Below, piece after piece: positions 43,095 to 54,665 of a stretch of 64,000 nucleotides of DNA (position 1 is the stretch's first letter; every line of letters begins with the position of its first letter). A program made the translations under genes and the position numbers. The stretch is from Zygnema cylindricum. Taxonomy: Eukaryota > Streptophyta > Zygnematophyceae > Zygnematales > Zygnemataceae. The notes below the pieces were generated by a model. The model was not told the origin of the DNA, ran no database searches, and was given only the letters and a program-made list of their open reading frames with translations. The stretch spans positions 98,457 to 162,456 of the forward strand of contig JBBHKE010001779.1 in the NCBI GenBank assembly GCA_037447655.1, given 5' to 3'.

Positions 43095-45715
43095 AAAAAA
43101 ATAATAATACAAACTAATAAATGTTCTAAACTTCTAATACTAATAACCGTGTTAATACTAATTAAACACTATTAATAACTGTAATAACACTACACCGTCG
43201 ATCGTATTTAGCGTGTATAAATTATTAGAGTGTAGAATAACTTAGTGTCATGTACACTAGTTTTGACTTAGAAAAATTTCGAAAAAAAAGCACTAATTTT
43301 TCAACGAACGCCAATATGGGTACAGCTGATTTGTCGAGAGGATATTCACAGTAAAATAGGTAAAAGCATAAACTCTCAAAATTCGTACACTGTCGCATAC
43401 TTTCACTCTAATTAATTCCTAACTCTAATTTCGGTTTTTTAGGGTGTAGGCAATACGCGACAAATAAATGTACACTAAAACAGGTACAAGTACGCAATCT
43501 TTTAAATCGTACACCGAATCGTGATTGTATCCTATTTAGGATTAACTCCCATTTGGGTATATTTTTGGCAAACGCGTTTTTACTTTAATTCACAGGGCAA
43601 TTTTCCGCGTGATAGCAAATATTTTATTAAAATATCCGTACTTGTATAATGAAAAAGTACATTTTTATACGCACCGACACCTTCCATATTCCACACTAAT
43701 AAAAAAATACATAAATTAAAATGGTGTACACTAATTGTTCTTCTCGAAATTAGCGTACAATAAAAATTTGTATCATTTAACCTATTTTAAGTAAAACCCT
43801 CAAAACTTAGGGGCGTCGAATGAGTGTTCAACACGCTAAACACGATCGACGGTGTAATTATACAGATTAATAATTGAACCAATACTGGTTATACAAATTA
43901 CTAACTATAAAACACTAAATATACATACTAAAACTTGTACTAACACTTATTATACAAAATTATAACTGTACTAATACTAATTTTATAAATAATAATTGTA
44001 CCGAAACTAATGATACAAACTCATAAGTGTACTCACATACTAATAACTTTACTAATACTGATTATACGTACTAATAGCTAGACTAATACAGATAATACAC
44101 GAATAATTAGTATGAATATGTAGTATAAGTACAATTAGCGGTCTGTATGATTATTTATTAAAACAATTGTTAGTTTTTATGTTTGGTATTAATATAGTGC
44201 TTAACCTGCATATCTAGTAGTAATAAAGTGCTTAACTTATATATTAAGTATTAAAATCCTTTGTATTCTGCATAATTAGGATTATTATTAGGATTAGTGC
44301 GTTTATTAGTAATGTAGAATTAGTATTAGGATAGTTATTAGTAATGCATAATTAGTAATAATACTTGTATTAGTAAGTATAGTCAGTATCATTATAGTTA
44401 TAAGTATTCATAATAAGTATTAGTACAACTATTAGTCTGTATACTTAATATGAGTCCAGTTATGAGTTTGTATAATCAGTGATGGTACACTTATTAGTCG
44501 GTGTAGTTAGGATTCGTAGAGTTATTAGTCTGTATAGTTAGTGTTAGTATAATTATAACTAATGTTTAATTAGTATTAGGACATTTAATGTATCCTAGCT
44601 ATGAGCACTTATACTAATTAAATAATAATTGTACTACCACTAATTATACAGACTAATAACTGCAAAAATACTTAGTATACAAAATGTACTTATACCAATT
44701 GCATGAACTCATAATGTGCTAATACTAATTATAGAGACAAATAACTGTGTTGATATATTAATTGTATATACTAATAACCATGCTAACATAATTATACATA
44801 CTAAAAGCTGTACTGGTACGAATTGTACATACTAATAACTATAGTATTACTAATTATACAGACTAATAAGTACTAATGATACAGACGAATAGTAGGACTA
44901 ATACCAAGTATACATTACTTGAAACTGCTCATTTTATATTACTAACCATTGTACCAACACTAATTCTACATTACTAATAACTGCACTGACACTAATTACA
45001 CAAAGTAATAACTATATTAGCACCAATTATAAAGACTAGTAACAGTACCTACACTAATTATTTATACAAATAAGCATACCAGTACTGGTTATACGTAATA
45101 GTAACTGTGCTAATACTAATTATACAGACTAATAATTGTACAAATAATGATTACACTAACTCATTACTGTACTAATATATATTTTACATATTAATAACTG
45201 TACTTATACTATTTATACTAATTATAGAGAAAAAAACCGAGTTAATACTAATTATGCGGACGAATAATTGTAGAAGTAATTATTTTATAACGATTGTCCT
45301 AATACTAATTATACATAACTAAAAATTGTCGCTATACTAATTATGCAGTATTAGAAGTGCGCTAATACTAATTATATAGACTAATAACTGTGTTCACGCT
45401 AATTACAAAAACTAAAATTTGTTAAGACTAATTATACAAACTAATAACTGTTCTAATACTAATTACACAAACACTAATTGTTTAGAGTTATAATTGTCTT
45501 AATACCGATTATACAGATTATTAATAATACTAATACTCATTATACATTACTAATAATTTTAGTAACTCAAATTATAGAGACAAATTGTACTAATACCAAT
45601 AAAACAGACTAAAAACTGTACCAATACTAATTATACACACTTATAACTGTTCCAATACTAATTTTACAATAACGTTCTTAATACTTATTTTATACTAAAA
45701 ACTGAACTGAAACTA
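43095..45715. repeat. AT-rich tandem array (ACTAATTATACAGACTAATA units) with an inverted middle
   Basis: Diverged units of about 30 bp of the type ACTAATTATACAGACTAATA run forward at 43095-43190 and 43857-44100. They are reversed between about 44105 and 44580 (TTATTAGTCTGTATAGTTAG), then forward again to 45715. A family 1 MITE interrupts the first forward section. Confidence 0.85.
43191..43856. mobile_element. Long TA-flanked MITE, family 1 (666 bp), inside the AT array
   Basis: Ends TACACCGTCGATCGTATTTAG and CTAAACACGATCGACGGTGTA. Joining the flanks across one TA gives AACACTAATTATACAG, which matches the surrounding repeat unit. The host site is therefore known and the duplication is TA. 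The interior is GTACA-rich with no long frame. Confidence 0.9.
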
Positions 45716-46724
45716 AGTTTTTTTTTTCGGACGCCCGTGGTTATTTTTTTTGGGCTTGTTACAAGTTACTCCGGGTTTATTTGCGGTCTGTACAAACGCT
45801 TGCGTGGCAGTACAATTTGTTTTGGAAGGCGTCGTACATATCATGCCCGCAAAGCGTTTCCTTTTTCGTACGGGCAAGTGGCTCGTATCACGACACGCTA
45901 GTTGACGTAGGCTAGCGTCACGTGCCAGTTCACGGTGGACAAAAAAAAGTACCGTTTTCATATCATACCGTTTTCCCATTTTTCAAGTGTGAACCACGCA
46001 TCTGTAATAGTACGTACAACAAAATTTCGGTATTAGAGAGGTCTCGGTTACTTCGCGTATCGTCTGTAAACAAGTTTTTACATACGTGTTTTAATTTGAG
46101 TGGTTCGTAAGTTGACGATCAAATCTCTAAAATCGTCAAAGATTTGAAACCGACCATTTTCGTATGGAAATACGTACTTGCGTATTACGTACGTGTACTT
46201 CACAAGTGTACCGCGTCAATGTACCTTAGAGATCTACTTCACTCTGCTGACTTTCAGGAAAAAGTCGTACTTCTTTTCGGCAAAGATCTTACGGTCACCT
46301 TGTCTGAAGGCACGTACTTTGGAGACCTGTGAAAATTTTCATTAATTATATTTTTAAATGCCTCGATATATTGTCGATACGATATATTGGCAATGCATTG
46401 CGATATTTTAATTTTCGATATATTGAAGCGATACCTGAAATTCGATATATATCGAGTATTGGCAAACGGTCCTCGATACCCAACACTAGAAATTATAATT
46501 AATAATTCTAATTTAGTGCAAAGAGACGTGACAGATTGGTGTCGGCGCGACGCCCTCCCTGCGCCGTACATTTCTCGTAAATTTCATTTCCCGTACATTT
46601 CTAATATTTCCGTACATTCTATCCATTCAGCGAATTAAGTATACGAAACTTACGAAAAGTTATAAATCAAGAAAAAATAAAGAATATTCGTACAAAAGTC
46701 AAAAAAATCCACGAATTAAACAAC
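45716..46724. other. Unassigned, contains a CGATATAT repeat block
   Basis: GTACG-rich sequence without a supported gene. The block at 46365-46489 (ending CGATACCCAACACT) is an inverted relative of 34290-34445. The 88-codon frame near 45713-45979 has no recognisable domain. Confidence 0.4.
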
Positions 46725-47275
46725 TACACCGCCAATCGCTATTAGCGTAGAAGTTTGATTAGCGTATAATAATAATTACAGTGGTGTACGCTATTTAAGA
46801 ATTTGAACATTTTGGAAAAAATCATACATTCTAAATTTCTAATTGTTTGATTATGGTAATTTGGATCTTTGAAAAAAAAAATATCGGTCGTAGACATGCT
46901 TACACTAATATAAATCTCCGTACAAAATCTGACAAATCGTACACAAATCGTACATTCACACAGTCAAAACGCGGCTGTCGGACGAATATGTGCGAACGGG
47001 ATTTTTTACGACCTGGTTGTTTTCCTTTTTAGTACGCACATTCTCATGCGTCCGCGGTTACTAAAACTAATTTACTGTACTTTCTAGCATACAAAGGTAC
47101 ATTTATGTACGGTCTGACACTGACGGTACACCACTCTATTTAAGAGACAACTTACTGAAAATAACCCTAAATAGAATAAAGAAAAAAATAGAATGAACTA
47201 CACTAATGGAGAATAAAACAAAAAAAAAGCGGGACGGAATTAGCGTACACAACGCTAATAGCGATTGGCGGTGTA
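46725..47275. mobile_element. Long TA-flanked MITE, family 1 (551 bp)
   Basis: Ends TACACCGCCAATCGCTATTAG and CTAATAGCGATTGGCGGTGTA form perfect visible inverted repeats. Its right ~50 bp (AAAAAGCGGGACGGAATTAGC) is shared with the short copy at 5585-5801, so the short copy looks like an internal-deletion derivative. Internal module CGTACAAAATCTGACAAATC. Confidence 0.9.
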
Positions 47276-47350
47276 GGTTAGATTCTGTTTTGCTACAAGC
47301 CTTGTGGTGAGCCGCTTACAAATTGCCATTAGCTCTTAAGTTTTATGCAA

Positions 47351-47888
47351 AGGATGTGAAATGAAATCGACGGCTACGATTGGTTCTCTGCCAGTAACTG
47401 AGCGCAGATGGCCGTCAGTCCGTACATGCACGGACGGTCACAAACAAATGAATCCGCGAATTGCCGGAAATATAGTATCGTCAGGAGCAAACTGGAAAAC
47501 TGCAGGAAAACACCGAACCGTCCTTTAAAAATAATTTTGTTCTGGCGGCTAAGGGCTCAGACTCGCAACTCAAAAGAAAATGGAAACCGAAATCTATGCC
47601 TATGCCGGCTGGCCAATGAACGGTCATCCGTACATATTCACTTTTAATCTATAACGCTTTCCTGGGCTAAAACCCTCCCTAGCTACGCATTGAACTTGTA
47701 CAGTCCATGTGTTGTCCAGTACGGAAATGACAAAGTACAGACGCACATCCGTAGGATATGAAATGCAATCGACGGCTCCGATTGGGCTCGTCCACGGACA
47801 TAGCGCAGATGGCCGTCCGTTCGTACATGCACCAACGGTCGGAAACATATGAATCCAAATTGCCTGAAATATAATATCGTCAGGAGCG
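47351..47888. repeat. Pair of ~137-bp diverged direct repeats
   Basis: 47351-47488 and 47753-47888 share AGCGCAGATGGCCGTC, AATATAGTATCGTCAGGAGC and other stretches in the same order with many substitutions. The origin is unknown. Confidence 0.65.
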
Positions 47889-50800
47889 CTCAGCCGACCA
47901 CTTCGACTGTAGCCCAGGCAAGTGCGAACAGGAAAGTTATAGCCACGATTAGTGTAAGTAAAAAAATGTCACAAAACTGGCGTTCGAAGGACCAAACTAT
48001 TGTGGCAATCGAGCTGATTCATGACAGTTGACTTAGTGTTATAATCATGCTCAGTTGTTCCACCGTACAAAACAAAAACCATAAACTGCCAACGGCAAAG
48101 AAAAAGAAATTGCTCCAATACGACCTGAAAAATGGCCACTCTCACACCTCAAGACCTTTGCCTAAGCACAGCTTTGCGAGCACGAGGCAAATAAGAAAAG
48201 GGAGACCAAATCAACGAGGGTTTAACATATGAGGAGGGGTAGATAGTAACGGAGCAGTCAAAGGCTCAAAGTAGTGTAGAATTTTGTAGAAGGCTTGGAG
48301 AGCCGAAGTTCGATTAGCCATCAAAGGGATGGGATTGTGACCAAAAGCACAAGTTTTCGCAAAATTATGTATCCTCATAGAAGACTAAAGATGATAAAAT
48401 GTCTTATCATACATATCAATGAAACTTGCAACTAGAAAGAAGACATCTTGGGTTGTTACGCACTCAAAATTGCTACTCTTCGCGGTTACAACGAGGGACA
48501 AAAGTTTTGTTGTTTTTCCGTTGTTCCCCGTTGTCTCGGGCAACACAACCAGCCAATGTTGAAAGGTGAAAAATGTACGAGCCATCCTTGTGAGTTGAAT
48601 ATGTCATATCTTCATAAACGCTTCCAATTGAGCTCCTACAATCTAAGCTACACGAGCCTCCATGGCTTGCTCGACTTTTTCTCGACACCCTATTTTCCAA
48701 CTTCTTATATGTGGGCATCTTTATCCTTGACCCCGTTTACCACTTTCACAAAATCAAAACCAAACAAACTTCTTTTGTGTTATATAGCATAAGAAATTTG
48801 AAGGAACTTAATATGACGATGTCAAATAACATGACCCTAAATACCATGGTGACTACAAGTTGAGCCCTTTGAGGACAAGATTGCCACCTCTTTCCACATC
48901 CTCTACATCAAAAGTGGAGACGTGGACCACCATATATGGGTAGAACACTATTAGGTGATGCCAAACCGAACGTGATTTGTCTTGGTTACTTAGGGATGTG
49001 AACGGCTTAGAGCCATCAAAAGCATTTAAAATTTTCTTTTGTGGTCTTTCACCCATCATGAGCCTCCCAATGAAAGCTTGAGAGCCATCGAGCTACTATT
49101 GTCGCGTGCGTTTGCTACTAAGCATGATTTTTTGCCCTTTTTATCTGAAATTTCGCATAGGTTCAGCCTCATAATCTCTAAATATAATGTCGTCGTTCCT
49201 CGTTCGTGAATTTTTGTTGAGGGCGATAGGTGAATCCTCGTGATGCCCTCCCGTTATTCTCCACTAAACTCGCCCCACCTAGAGAGAAGATTTTTGTCCT
49301 TTAGAAATACTAATGCCACCCTCGATTGTTATTACATTCATCTACTTGACCCGATTATGTGTTCTTCTACGACGTATTTTCTCTCGTGTATGTGTATTGG
49401 CCGCTCTATCCAACTTTCGATTCCTCGTCGATCCTTGTATATAAGCCGATTTTTTTTTGCTGCTCCAATTTTTGGAGCTTGAGGTGTCCTCCATAGGTGA
49501 CTTTTTTTTTGTTGTCCCTATTTTTTTTCAACATTTCCTCAATACTTCGTCCTTAACACAAATGATTTTAGATAAGATTTTCCGTCACCGTCGGTAGAGG
49601 AATTTGCATTTTTATGGCCTCGAGATTGAAATCGTATCACTTTGCTTTTGCCAAAAATATATTCTTCGCATAACGTCAAGGAATCCCTTGAAGAGAAAAT
49701 AAGTTGTAAGGTTGATGCCAATATTTTCTTTTTCCCGTATACCTTGAAATCCAATATCAAATGGCAGAAGTGATTTAGGGATAAACTTAACAATACAAGC
49801 CAACACTCCACTACAACATCATACATATAAAAAAATCATCAAAGTATACCGAACAAAAGATGAGGCATGGAAATCAATGCCTACTTAATAAGAGCAAAAC
49901 TTCAAAGACAAGGTTTGTGTAAAACGAAAATCCCTAGATAGGAATATCTAAGCCCTCTCCCACGTGACCACTCGTACAAGACTACATATTTTTTTATGTT
50001 TGATTATGTGTAAACCTTGTCTAGCATGCATCAAACAAAAGTCTCCTTTGAGCCCAACCTATTGTTATCCCTCCGCCTAACGTGCCATACGCGTAGATGG
50101 GTCCACTGACGAATGTGTGACTTCCATTATAGAAAGCAACTTAATAAACTATTTTTATGTATGTAGTGATTGCTTGTGTGTCCCATGTCTAACTTATATG
50201 CCTTATTGAGGATGACATTCCTAATTCGCCCATGATATGTACATGGTCCGGCGCCTTATGAAGGTTGTTTATGCGACCTGGTCTCTGTATCCTTGTGTGT
50301 CTTTTCTTCGTGCGAGGAAGCTCTAGATCATCTACGTGCGTTGCATTCATCGCTCCTCTTGTATGCTCTCGTTTTGTGGACAAGGTTTCCTCAGCGCCAT
50401 CGTCAAGTTTTAAAGCATATGTGGAATCTCTATGTGATTCCTTAATACCATTTATGTGCGAATGCGACGTCAAATTTGGATGACTATCTATCACTTGATC
50501 GACAGTCCCAAAATTACCCAATTTCTTACTGTATATTTTCATGCATGGGTAGAGGTTCCATTCCATCAAAAATGTTGGGCTTTGTTTCCATGGATTAATC
50601 ATCCCAATTATAATGTTGACCTATAATCCATGTGGGATTTCGTATGGCTCTGCGTTTGCTCATGGCATCCATAATGCTCTAGAGGATGCCTTCCTAGCCT
50701 TGGAATTATTGGAAGTGCACATACCTAATGTTGGTCGGGTTCATCACTTTACATTTACCCGCGCCTTTCCAAACCCAATACTCTTTCCATGGAAGAATTT

Positions 50801-51987
50801 TCATACTTTTGCCTTATCAAGAACTTGACCTATAGTGAAATGATACATAACAAAGTTGTGCATATTTTGGAACCCCTAGTTGATAGTTGAAAATATAGTT
50901 TTATGTATGGAAGTACTCTCTTGTTTAAATTGTTCGAAAGCCTTGTTTTTTATACATGCATATAAACGTGGTCTAAAAGTATGAACGTTTGTATCGTTTA
51001 GTCGGAAATTGACAACACTGGTTTTTTTAACGTGAAATAATTAATAGTTTATACCAGCTCACCAAGGCTGGGTGTAAAATTTGTCAAATATCCCGAAGCA
51101 AAACAATTAGAACACTATGTAGTACGATTAACGGCTTAAGGACTTCCACGTCACTTGGACATCAGCTTTAGCTGATAACGCTACAGAAATAAACCTCACG
51201 CCCCCCGCTGTGCATGAAGTTTAGAACTTTCTCTGTGAACCCCTTACACTTCTGTATCCAATACATCCCTCAATTAAGTGTGTGCTGTGCACGAAGCAAC
51301 GACTTTCGATCTGACGTGGACACCACAACCGTGAATCGGCTTGCCACGCTGTCAACTTTTTTACCTGCCACGTCGCGCGCCCGGAATGGGTCTTTACTAC
51401 GGCTTCAAGCGCCATTCAAGGGTGACATGCGCTTTGCGATTCAATTAATCAATCCGAGTCTTTGCCGGACCTCATCCGAACCTCCATTAGACGTATTGGC
51501 GCCGCACAAGCGGCAACGTAACTCAAGTTGGAGCTTGGGACCGTCTGTACGGACGAATATTCGTACTTCCATATTGAATGTGAACACAGACAATTGTTTG
51601 CAGCTTCCATAAGTTACTTTGCAGCCATGGTAGTGTTTTTTCTTTCCTTGTAGCAGCATATCTTAGTGATCACGTTTAGAAACTTGAGCGTCCCCCGTTG
51701 GAGGGTATCTTCTTATTACTGAATTTATTTTTCGTTAATGTCTATGTTAGAGGAGGATGTGCTTCTGTCTGTGTAAAATTGTTTGCCAGGTAGGGCAAAG
51801 AAGAAAAGTTGATGGTTGCTGTTGTCATAAGGAAGGCGGGAAAGGGTGAGATCAGCAGTAGCTGATTTTACGTTTTGTCATTTTTCCCGTCAATAAGTAA
51901 CAGGAAGCTTGCTTACTGTTGCGCATGTGTGGATTGTAGTTCTGTTAGGGTTTGATCTTGGTGTGAGAGATATTGATTGATTCAACC
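47889..51987. other. Unassigned 4-kb region and presumed upstream region of PUR-alpha
   Basis: Frames of 60-140 codons on both strands show no recognisable domain, splice pattern or conserved motif. It may be a decayed transposon. The last few hundred bases before 51988 presumably hold the PUR-alpha promoter and 5' UTR; I could not identify a TATA box or start site securely. Confidence 0.35.
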
Positions 51988-54665
51988 ATGGAGCCAGCTG
52001 CAGCAGGAGATGCAGAGCTGGTTTGTAAGACGCTACAAGTTGAACATAAACTGTTTTACTTAGATCTGAAGGAAAATCCACGTGGCAGATATTTGAAAAT
52101 ATCCGAGAAAACATCTGGATCTCGCTCTACAATCATTGTTCCTATTGCTGGTGTAGTTTGGTTTGTTGATCTTTTCACATACTATGCCAACAATGACGAC
52201 GGGGAACTTTCAAGCAAGGAGCTTCAGCTGGACACTAAGGTGATAATTTGGTCCCATGAGTCACTGTTGATTACACGAGTCACTGCTGATTATGTTATGT
52301 GAGATATATGGATCATTCGTGTTCTGATTGTTTCAACTTTTGTGCGAAAGCATCTGAGGTTTTTGTCTGCGGCAGCAGTCTGTAAAGTTGAGCCTCACAC
52401 TTTTAATTTTCTTCCATTTCTCTTACTTACGGGATCGAGTGTTTCAGGATTTTCTTTGCCATTTCTTGCCATTCCGAAATAGTATGTGATTATTGGTCAG
52501 TCAAGAAGATTTAAATAGCAGTGCTTCAAGGGAGATCCATGTTCCTTAAAAGAATGCTGCTCTTTCTGTACTGATGTTTCTCTCTGTGCGGACTGTTTAA
52601 CCTTCTGATAATGTAGGTTTTTTATTTTGACGTTGGTGAGAACAACCGCGGAAGGTTTTTGAAGGTAGCTGCTCTAAACATTTTTCTGGATCTGACATTG
52701 CCTTTTGCCCTCTGGAATTTCACCAGGTTTTACCTCTTGTATAAACAATTTAGCAATTTGTAGCTAATCACCATTCTGCAATTAAGCAGGCATCTGTAGT
52801 GAAGTCTTGCTGAAATGTTGAAGGAAGGCGTTGATTATGAGTCTTTTAGAGGTGCTTTTGGACGAAGGTTTGCCTATTTCCGATCCTTACTGGATCGCAG
52901 TGTGGATGGAGCCTACTGTAAACTCCAACCTGGAGTGATGAATTTATGTCAGAGTTGAATGGAATTTGTGAAATGATAAGAAGTGCCAAGCAACCCTCTC
53001 CTTATGAAATATACACTCCCACCATAGATGTATATCTATGGAAGATCGCTCACAGCCTCGGGCTAGTTAGCTATGTTAATTGTTGAGGTCAAACTTGGAG
53101 GTTTGGTTTCTTTTTGCGGTCTAGCAATTGGAGCTGGTTCTGTTGGTTCTGGATTAAATTGCAACTGATATATGCTTAGGCCTTCTTCTTACTTAAAACT
53201 TGTATGAGTTGGTTTTGGTTTTTGACGAAAGTACAGCTGATTTATGCTTCCAGGTTTCTGAAGCCTCAATGACTCGTAACAGAAGCACAATTATTGTCCC
53301 TGCTGGTGCTACCGGGGAAGAAGGATGGGCTGCCTTTCGAAATGTTTTGGTGGAGATTCATGAAGCGTCACAGTTGCTTCCAGCCTCCTCCAGCTCATCC
53401 ACAGCACTAGTGGTAAGCTACACGAATCTTACAAAATTGGTAGCTAACGTGTATGGATCCTACAGAGTTGAGGGCTACAAAAACGTATTGAGCCTTACAA
53501 AATTGGTATCTACATGTGTACGGATCTCACAGGATTGAGGGCTACAAACGTGTACGGATCTCACAGAATTATAGCTACAAAAGTGTGCGAACATTGGAAT
53601 GACAAGGCTGCTATCCCGATGTAGTGCCTGCCTCTGTGATACCACTAAACTGCTATGTTTGAATCATATAGACTTCTAAACTTGGTTTTTGTGATTGATC
53701 CTGGGGGGTTTGAATCACATTTTGTCAAATGACGGTCGTAAGACATGCAATGCAGTATTCCTGATGTATTTTTGCCGTTTGTGAATGCATGTGGTTGCGA
53801 AAAGGATTTGTACCATGGCAGTATTTGAATGTGTCTGGGATTGGTGCAATGCAGCAATCTGGATCCTCTGGAGGGCAAGTGGATCAGCTTGGTGGCTTGT
53901 CCGAGGCTGTCGGGGGAGGTTATCTTGGAGGAAGTAGCAACAGTCAGACAGGACCTGTGGTCGTACCTCCTGTGGACAGTGGGGCAGCCCTACCACCTCC
54001 TATAACAGATGGCCAAGGATTGACTGCGGCACGAGTTGTCCGGGCTGAGCAGAAGAGGTTTTTCTTCGACCTTGGAAGTAATGCTCGAGGCCAGTATCTG
54101 AAGATATCGGAGGTAAGAAACTTTGTCAAATCTGCAAGTCTTGTGTCCGTCAGCAGCTGCAATTGAACGGGCACAATCAGAGCTGTGGATTTATGTATTT
54201 GGCATAATAAGGCGGGTTTTATGTTGGGTTTTTGACGTGTAGGACAACTGAGAAAGAATATTCTGTGTTTTTATTCTGTGTCCCCTATTATTTCTTTGTA
54301 GCCTTTTTTCATGTGTTCGCCTGAATTGGACCGTTTTGAATTGCACTGTCCATGAACCCTGAGGCCTGAAATAACCGGGATCATAGGAATATACTAATAA
54401 TAATTATGTTGTCAGTTAGTAGTGCGCTAGGAAACTTTGGTCTATGACACTTAATTTGATTTTTGTATTCCCTTTTCGTTTTTGGTATGTTGAACAGGTG
54501 ACGGGCGCAGACCGTTCTGTAATTATCTTGCCAGCGTCGGCCCTGGAGCAGTTCCATGACACTCTGGGTCAGTTTCTGGAAATGGTTAAGAGCCAGGGTC
54601 TTGCAACCAGTGGCATTGCCAATGTCCGCACCATTGCCCCTGTTAGAAAGAGGCCTGAAAGCTAG
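51988..54665 (+). CDS. PURA1: PUR-alpha single-stranded nucleic-acid-binding protein
   Basis: Five exons (51988-52239, 52617-52664, 53254-53412, 53855-54112, 54498-54665) splice in phase 0 to 294 residues. Three PUR repeats are visible. Repeat 1 is LVCKTLQVEHKLFYLDLKEN with RGRYLKISE and RSTIIVP. Repeat 2 is FYFDVGENNRGRFLKVSEA with NRSTIIVPAG and GWAAFRNVLVEIHEA. Repeat 3 is KRFFFDLGSNARGQYLKISE with DRSVIILP and QFHDTLGQFLEMV. A Gly/Ser-rich linker separates repeats 2 and 3. The layout and length match plant PUR-alpha, a nuclear protein that binds purine-rich single strands and promoter elements of growth and ribosomal genes; the role is inferred from the family. Exon 2 is only 48 nt. Intron 3 contains short tandem repeats (53418-53595). 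Confidence 0.95.
53418..53595. repeat. Short tandem repeats in PUR-alpha intron 3
   Basis: Three to four diverged copies of a ~60-bp unit (TTACAAAATTGGTA, GTGTACGGATCTCACAG, TGAGGGCTACAAA). Confidence 0.65.

Noticed and set aside
50189-50602. A 137-codon - strand frame
   Set aside because: No recognisable domain, no splice partners, and the surrounding 4 kb looks non-coding; kept as unassigned.
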